From a virus, in the IMG/VR virus record IMGVR_UViG_3300030110_005318, positions 1-38,319 of that record: a stretch of DNA of 38,319 bases, one strand, 5' to 3'. Below the pieces are notes generated by a model. The model was not told where the DNA came from. It did not search any database and was given only the letters and a program-made list of their open reading frames with translations. Shown here piece by piece: positions 35,052 through 38,319 of the stretch. How positions within the stretch are numbered: the first letter of the stretch is position 1; each line of letters opens with the position of its first letter. The translations under genes and the position numbers were made by a program.

Positions 35052-35220
35052 TATTTTGTTTGTTCTTTAAATTTTCTTCTTCAATATACTGTTCCAAGAG
35101 AGTGACATATACGTCTTTTTCCCATGGAATCATATTTTCAATCTCAGTCAAAGAGTATTTATGGTGCTGCATCAACGCAAAAGTTATTTTAAAGTATGAC
35201 TCTAAACTAGTATGAGCCAT
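35041..35220 (-). CDS. gp51: gp51-like hub assembly catalyst / tail chaperone C-part
   Basis: A 59-residue ORF starting MAHTSLESYF. The stretch MIPWEKDVYVTLLEQYIEEEN resembles the small gp51 proteins annotated in marine T4-like phages (pattern PWE-x-x-x-YV-x-LL-x-x-YI-x-EEN). In T4, gp51 acts catalytically in hub assembly and is not in the virion. The ATG follows the gp26 stop by two bases, and no convincing Shine-Dalgarno is close enough. The ORF is in the -1 frame of gp26 and stays open back through a T TTT TTC site, so it can be reached by frameshifting as a gp26-gp51 fusion. Its stop overlaps the GTG of the tape-measure-like gene. ORF and reading are certain; name is by resemblance and position. 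Confidence 0.65.
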   Translation of the reverse strand: MAHTSLESYFKITFALMQHHKYSLTEIENMIPWEKDVYVTLLEQYIEEENLKNKQNSGI

Positions 35221-35222
35221 AC

Positions 35223-35942
35223 CTACTCGAAAAAAGATGATAACCCTTCTAAGAGAACTTCATTTTTAACTTTAGTCTTTGGATTTGTCACCTTAATTGT
35301 ATGTGACAATTTAGGCATGGTATCAAAAAACTTTTCAACTTCTTTGAATTGTTTAGAACTTAATTGCTCCAAAAAGTCAGTCATTTCCTTTTTCGTGCAA
35401 TCAGATGCATTCCAAGATTCCTCTTCATTAAATATTTGATCAATACATGAAATAATTAAATCAAAAGATTGATCTACGGTAATTTCATCATCTGAATCAA
35501 AATTTGTTTTTACAAATTCCGATAATGATGGATATCTCATTCTCATTACTAAATTATCATCCAATTTAATATCTTTATTGTGATCAGGATTTATATTTAT
35601 TTTTATTTCATCCAAAGGAATAATTACAGAAACCTCTGTTTCATTATCATCTGGACATGTGACAACGACTTCTACATTTTCACCAACAGACTTTCCTCTT
35701 ATATTTAAAAAGAGATACTCAATATCAAACGTAGATAATTTATCTACCTTGATACCTCTTGAAAGTATACAATTATTAATAACTGATTTAATAGCATTCG
35801 TTATCTGCTTCTGATCTTCAGACTCCATCGCTATGATTAAAATTTTCTCTTCTTTTACTAAAAATGGTCGATATTTTATTTTTCGATCAGAAGAAGGTAG
35901 AACCAACTCATATGTTGGTGTTGCAATTTTTGGTAATGGCAT
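35223..35942 (-). CDS. gp26: gp26-like baseplate hub / tail assembly protein
   Basis: A 239-residue protein starting MPLPKIATPTYELVLPSS and REKIKYRPFLVKEEKILI-like text (RKIKYRPFLVKEEKILIIAM at 20-39). This opening, together with RMRYPSLSEF (133-142) and an acidic helical C-half, is the familiar gp26-type T4 baseplate protein pattern; T4 gp26 is 208 residues. The last codons (LLEGLSSFFE, stop) contain a -1 slippery heptamer. The late promoter CTATAAATA is 25 bases upstream, no Shine-Dalgarno is visible, and a second GTGCTATAAA copy abuts the ATG. Gene order gp26-gp51-tape measure parallels G-T-H of lambda. The gp26 label is by pattern; a tail-assembly chaperone role is my inference. Confidence 0.75.
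   Translation of the reverse strand: MPLPKIATPTYELVLPSSDRKIKYRPFLVKEEKILIIAMESEDQKQITNAIKSVINNCILSRGIKVDKLSTFDIEYLFLNIRGKSVGENVEVVVTCPDDNETEVSVIIPLDEIKININPDHNKDIKLDDNLVMRMRYPSLSEFVKTNFDSDDEITVDQSFDLIISCIDQIFNEEESWNASDCTKKEMTDFLEQLSSKQFKEVEKFFDTMPKLSHTIKVTNPKTKVKNEVLLEGLSSFFE
35229..35250 (-). promoter_or_regulatory. Candidate programmed -1 frameshift signal (gp26 to gp51)
   Basis: On the minus strand AGAAGGG (35244-35250), eight bases, then T TTT TTC (35229-35235) in the gp26 zero frame (codons TCT TTT TTC GAG TAG). X-XXY-YYZ is fully satisfied. After a -1 slip, reading continues CGA GTA GGT ATG into gp51 with no stop. The fusion would be 238 + 62 = 300 residues. The purine-rich stretch resembles the Shine-Dalgarno-type stimulator upstream of the dnaX frameshift site. 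No downstream hairpin or pseudoknot was identified by eye. Confidence 0.6.
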
Positions 35943-35967
35943 AATGTTTATAGCACTTCATTATTTT

Positions 35968-35976
35968 TATTTATAG
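35968..35976 (-). promoter_or_regulatory. T4-type late promoter CTATAAATA of gp26
   Basis: Exact CTATAAATA on the minus strand, 25 bases before the gp26 ATG. The 12-mer AAGTGCTATAAA occurs here (35970-35981) and again at 35947-35958, next to the ATG. The gap 35943-36057 (115 bases) holds no gene, only this promoter and the motif at 35985-36015. Confidence 0.7.
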
Positions 35977-35984
35977 CACTTTTT

Positions 35985-36015
35985 AAAAACCCTACAGAGC
36001 AAAAATTTTACGGAG
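35985..36015 (-). repeat. Conserved intergenic motif, copy 2, as imperfect tandem pair
   Basis: 35987-35999 is identical to 12314-12326 (CTCTGTAGGGTTT on the minus strand). A second, degenerate unit follows upstream: 36001-36015 reads CTCCGTAAAATTTTT against CTCTGTAGGGTTTTT at 35985-35999, 11 of 15 matching, period 16. Both lie between the gp54 stop and the gp26 late promoter. Confidence 0.5.
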
Positions 36016-36057
36016 TTTTTTTTGCCCGATTTTTGGAATTAAAGATTGATTTTTGTT

Positions 36058-36774
36058 TTAAGTAAATTCTAAAATTGAACCTCTTCCACCCACAGTTCTA
36101 CCTGATGCAAGGGCACTACGAAGGTTTTCACTCTTACCACTATTAAATGATAAACTTGTTTCTTTACCTGCAATATACCTTTCATAACTGAACGTTATAT
36201 TTGCTCTCAAAACATCAGAACTACCATATTGAACTGATGTTGATGAAAAATTAATTGGAAATAGTCCAAAGAAAGTATACTCGATTTCTGATCTGTAGTC
36301 AACATTAAACTTTACAATTTTAGTTTTATCACACTTATAACCAGTATCTCCACGAGGATATCTCATACGATAAAAATAACCTAAGTCAGCTTTATTAAAA
36401 GATGAATTTTGTTTTTTCTCTGATCCACTTGCAATGTAGTCTATCCAATGTTCAAATAATTTAATCATCTTATAATCCTTATCAACATAAAATTCTAATG
36501 ATAATTCAGTGAATATTCTTGAGTGTGCAAATTTTTCCTGAACACCTGTAAAATTACCAAATATATCAGTTGTTCCCAAAGTGCTACCTGGTATAGATGC
36601 CTGACTACATAACAATCCTGCATTCTCTGTGATAAATCTTTTATTAACTCCTTTAGATCCAAGAAACTTAAAAAGATCTGGTGACAAACCATCAAAAAAC
36701 ACCTGATAATGAGATGTTTGTGCCACATTTGTCAGTATTGGTTTTATATCAGCTATTTTCTTAGGACGAACCAT
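36058..36774 (-). CDS. gp54: gp54-like baseplate tail-tube initiator
   Basis: A 238-residue protein opening MVRPKKIADIKPILTNVAQTSHYQVFFDGL. Segments such as RFITENAGLLCSQASIPGS, FGNFTGVQEKFAHSRIFTELSLEFYVD, KLFEHWIDYIASGS, YRMRYPRGD and VDYRSEIEYTFFGLFPINFSSTSV follow the tail-tube-like fold of marine T4-like gp54 proteins. gp54 sits on gp48 on the baseplate and nucleates tube polymerisation. T4 gp54 is 320 residues, so this is a shorter version, as is usual for marine relatives. A CTAAATA late box lies 28 bases upstream in a shared divergent region with gp4. In T4, 48 and 54 are adjacent on one strand; here gp48 lies 0.9 kb away on the other strand. Confidence 0.75.
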   Translation of the reverse strand: MVRPKKIADIKPILTNVAQTSHYQVFFDGLSPDLFKFLGSKGVNKRFITENAGLLCSQASIPGSTLGTTDIFGNFTGVQEKFAHSRIFTELSLEFYVDKDYKMIKLFEHWIDYIASGSEKKQNSSFNKADLGYFYRMRYPRGDTGYKCDKTKIVKFNVDYRSEIEYTFFGLFPINFSSTSVQYGSSDVLRANITFSYERYIAGKETSLSFNSGKSENLRSALASGRTVGGRGSILEFT

Positions 36775-36781
36775 CTAAATA
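36775..36781 (+). promoter_or_regulatory. Putative late promoter CTAAATA of gp4
   Basis: CTAAATA on the plus strand, 28 bases before the gp4 ATG; mirror image of the gp54 promoter. Spacing is the same as for gp54 and close to that of the gp26 and 12207 genes. Confidence 0.5.
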
Positions 36782-36802
36782 CTTTATATTTTATCTTATA
36801 TC

Positions 36803-36809
36803 TATTTAG
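36803..36809 (-). promoter_or_regulatory. Putative late promoter CTAAATA of gp54
   Basis: CTAAATA on the minus strand, 28 bases before the gp54 ATG. The extended 9-mer CTAAATAGA is shared with the promoter at 12239. Confidence 0.5.
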
Positions 36810-37250
36810 ATGTCATATAAGGGAAGATATAGACCATCCAATCCAAAAAAGTATAAGGGTAACCCATCAAACATAGTTTATCGGTCACTCTGGGAAAGAA
36901 AGTTCATGGTCTATTGTGATAATCATACTAAAATACTTGAGTGGGGAAGTGAGGAAATCATGTTACCCTATCGATCTCCAATTGATAATAAAATACATCG
37001 TTATTTTCCTGACTTTTATATAAAGGTGAAGGAATCAAATGGTAAAATAAAAAGATATATTATTGAGATCAAACCAAAAAAACAAACAATAGAACCAAAG
37101 GTAAAGAAAAGAAAGACAAAAGGATATATCTATGAAGTATATGAGTATGCAAAGAATCAAGCAAAATGGAAGGCAGCAGAGGAATTTTGTAAAGATCGTA
37201 TGTGGGAGTTTAAAGTATTGACAGAAGACGAACTAGGTATTAAGAAATGA
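36810..37250 (+). CDS. gp4: gp4-like head completion protein with PD-(D/E)XK core
   Basis: A 146-residue protein, about the length of T4 gp4 (150). It has the typical marine start MSYKGRYRPSNPKKYKG and YRSLWERKFMVYCD. Residues 63-90 read HRYFPDFYIKV and YIIEIKPK, with PD at 67-68 and E86-x-K88. With E29 these make a complete PD-(D/E)XK nuclease-like active centre, as known for the gp4/gp50 head-completion family. In T4 the protein acts on filled heads before tail joining. The ATG is at the end of the divergent inverted repeat with no Shine-Dalgarno; its stop overlaps gp53 as ATGA. The 4-53 neighbourhood is conserved with T4. Confident in family; catalytic activity in this role is inferred. 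Confidence 0.85.
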   Translation: MSYKGRYRPSNPKKYKGNPSNIVYRSLWERKFMVYCDNHTKILEWGSEEIMLPYRSPIDNKIHRYFPDFYIKVKESNGKIKRYIIEIKPKKQTIEPKVKKRKTKGYIYEVYEYAKNQAKWKAAEEFCKDRMWEFKVLTEDELGIKK

Positions 37251-37624
37251 ATAGTTATCCAACCGATGATAATTCTAACCGTGTAAGATCCGTGGTTGAT
37301 GGTCTCATCGGAACAGAGGGAGCTGATGATATCATGATAGAATTGATGGATAATTTAGGCACAACGGTTACATCATCTCCAAGTGCTGGAAAATATTATG
37401 TGTTTGTATATAGTGCCAAAACTCCTAACATACAATATGACTCTAATCCATTAGTTGCGGTGACTGATGTTTTTGAATGGGGTTTCCGTGGTATCAATCT
37501 ACACGTCGGTCAATATCGAAATTACACCTACAATGAACTGGTAGGACAACTATACGAAGTCAACTCCGATGAACTCTCAGATGTAAGAGAGTTACCTTTT
37601 GTAAATATCATGCTAAATAACTAA
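37247..37624 (+). CDS. gp53: gp53-like baseplate wedge protein
   Basis: A 125-residue protein, MNSYPTDDNSNRVRSVVDGLIG, with AGKYYVFVYSAKTPNIQYD, PLVAVTDVFEWGFRGINLHVG and the ending LPFVNIMLNN. This matches the small wedge-protein pattern found next to gp4 in marine T4-like phages. T4 gp53 is 196 residues, so this is a short version. In T4 it joins the wedges, the last step before hub attachment. Its start overlaps gp4 by four bases (ATGA) and the next gene starts nine bases after its stop. Named mainly from the conserved 4-53 gene pair and the cited strands; the 125-residue length makes an unrelated small wedge component the main alternative. Confidence 0.65.
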   Translation: MNSYPTDDNSNRVRSVVDGLIGTEGADDIMIELMDNLGTTVTSSPSAGKYYVFVYSAKTPNIQYDSNPLVAVTDVFEWGFRGINLHVGQYRNYTYNELVGQLYEVNSDELSDVRELPFVNIMLNN

Positions 37625-37633
37625 AAAACAATA

Positions 37634-38319
37634 ATGGCAAAGGGAAACAAGAGAAAATTTGGTAGTTTCAGATATCCGATAGCAAGATTGGAAAATGATA
37701 GTGACTACCTTGAAATCAAAGTTGTTGAATACCAAGCGCCAGGATTTGAGACTGGTGGTGACGGACAAGCTCTTCGATTACAGACAAGTTCAGAATCACT
37801 CAAGAAAAACAAAGAAGATATATTAGGAACAATTTTTCTCCCAGTTCCAGAAGCAGTTACAGACTCAAACGGTGTTTCATGGGGTGAAAATACTTTAAAT
37901 GGATTAGAAGCTGCTGGTCTCGGAATAGTTACTGGTATGATAACAGCAGATACAGCTGGAGGTGCATTAAAAGAAGGAGGAGAAAAAGCAAGTGAAACTA
38001 TAAAACAATTAACAGGTGACAAAGGATCAATATCTGCGATCAATTCAATTTTTGCATCTGCAGCAGTCGGAGCATTAGGTGGAACTTCATCACCAGAAAG
38101 TATTCTGGCAAGACAAAGTGGATCAATATTAAATCCAAACATGGAATTGTTATTTAATGGAGTTCAATTAAGAAGTTTCAGTTTTGATTTTGATTTTGCA
38201 CCTAGAGATGAAAACGAAAGTACAGAAATTAAAAAAATTATTCGTGCTTTTAAGACAAGTATGAATGCAAAAAATGGATCAGGAGGAGATGATCAAACTA
38301 GCGGATTGTTTGTAAAATC
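37634..38319 (+). CDS. gp48: gp48-like baseplate tail-tube cap protein, 3'-truncated by window
   Basis: Begins ATG GCA AAG nine bases after the gp53 stop, and 228 codons are visible before the window ends. It reads MAKGNKRKFGSFRYPIARL, then DYLEIKVVEYQAPGFE, LGTIFLPVPEAV, and NPNMELLFNGVQLRSFSFDF, DFAPRDENEST. The NPN-MELLFNGVQLRSF-x-FDF-x-F-x-PRDE block is the hallmark of the tube-like fold in marine T4-like gp48 proteins. A low-complexity Ala/Gly insert (about 95-150) precedes it. gp48 caps the hub and supports gp54 and the tube. T4 gp48 is 364 residues, so roughly a third may be missing here. A 145-codon reading frame on the other strand is a shadow of this gene. Confidence 0.8.
   Translation, partial: MAKGNKRKFGSFRYPIARLENDSDYLEIKVVEYQAPGFETGGDGQALRLQTSSESLKKNKEDILGTIFLPVPEAVTDSNGVSWGENTLNGLEAAGLGIVTGMITADTAGGALKEGGEKASETIKQLTGDKGSISAINSIFASAAVGALGGTSSPESILARQSGSILNPNMELLFNGVQLRSFSFDFDFAPRDENESTEIKKIIRAFKTSMNAKNGSGGDDQTSGLFVK

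Larger units (their letters stand above)
36772..36812. repeat. Inverted repeat spanning the divergent gp54/gp4 start codons
   Basis: CATCTAAATA (36772-36781) and TATTTAGATG (36803-36812) are perfect 10-bp inverted repeats with a 21-base centre. The outer three bases of each arm are the ATG start codons of gp54 (minus) and gp4 (plus). Each arm also contains a CTAAATA late box for the opposite gene. Confidence 0.85.

Noticed and set aside
37705-38142. 145-codon minus-strand frame inside gp48
   Set aside because: gp48 on the plus strand has clear tube-cap motifs and spacing to gp53; the antisense frame has none.
1-38319. tRNA genes, integrase, attachment sites, insertion sequences
   Set aside because: None seen; the gaps between genes are at most about 150 bases and none folds into a cloverleaf or matches transposase ends.

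Overview
This window looks like the tail-module region of a marine T4-like myovirus, of the cyanophage or pelagiphage kind, with a putative DNA-modification cassette at its left edge. Four things support this: AT-rich DNA (roughly one third G+C by eye); tightly packed genes with 1-4 base overlaps; recognisable T4 tail proteins (gp4, gp53, gp48, gp54, gp26, gp51, gp27, gp5-like); and tail fibres built from the STF-VGITTQ-STLF repeats known from marine cyanophages. Host genus cannot be read from this window. All assignments come from reading protein motifs, without database searches.

Layout. Bases 1-1221 (minus strand) carry a putative PD-(D/E)XK nuclease-like gene, a small NPPW-type DNA methyltransferase-like gene overlapping it by ATGA, and the first 14 codons of a superfamily II helicase-like gene. 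The nuclease-like and helicase genes each have a TGCTATAAT promoter. Bases 1370-3401 hold two 2-oxoglutarate/Fe(II) oxygenase-like genes and two small unknown genes. Bases 3402-28223 are a block of eight large virion/fibre genes (8,203 residues in total). They include a glycine-rich putative adhesin, two fibres ending in self-cleaving S74 (endosialidase-type) chaperones, a giant fibre with a tail-collar domain, and beta-helix proteins. Bases 28227-32404 are the hub and spike (separate spike-like protein, gp5-like OB protein, gp27). Bases 32408-35051 hold two basic, membrane-segment-containing proteins in the tape-measure position. Then come gp51, gp26 and gp54. From 36810 the plus strand carries gp4, gp53 and a truncated gp48, keeping the T4 neighbour pair 4-53.

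Control. T4-type late promoter motifs (CTATAAATA or CTAAATA) lie 25-31 bases before gp26, gp54, gp4 and the 1,909-residue fibre gene. The gp54 and gp4 copies form a perfect inverted repeat whose ends are the two start codons. A 13-bp motif (CTCTGTAGGGTTT on the minus strand) occurs at two operon boundaries, between a stop codon and a late promoter.

Most striking observation. The 3' end of gp26 contains T TTT TTC in the correct phase, with a purine-rich SD-like element 8 bases upstream. A -1 shift there runs with no stop into gp51, giving a 300-residue gp26-gp51 fusion just upstream of the tape-measure-like genes. That is the same logic as the lambda gpG/gpGT tail-assembly chaperone system. 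It suggests gp26/gp51 are the tail-assembly chaperones of this phage, with gp51 partly or wholly made by programmed frameshifting.
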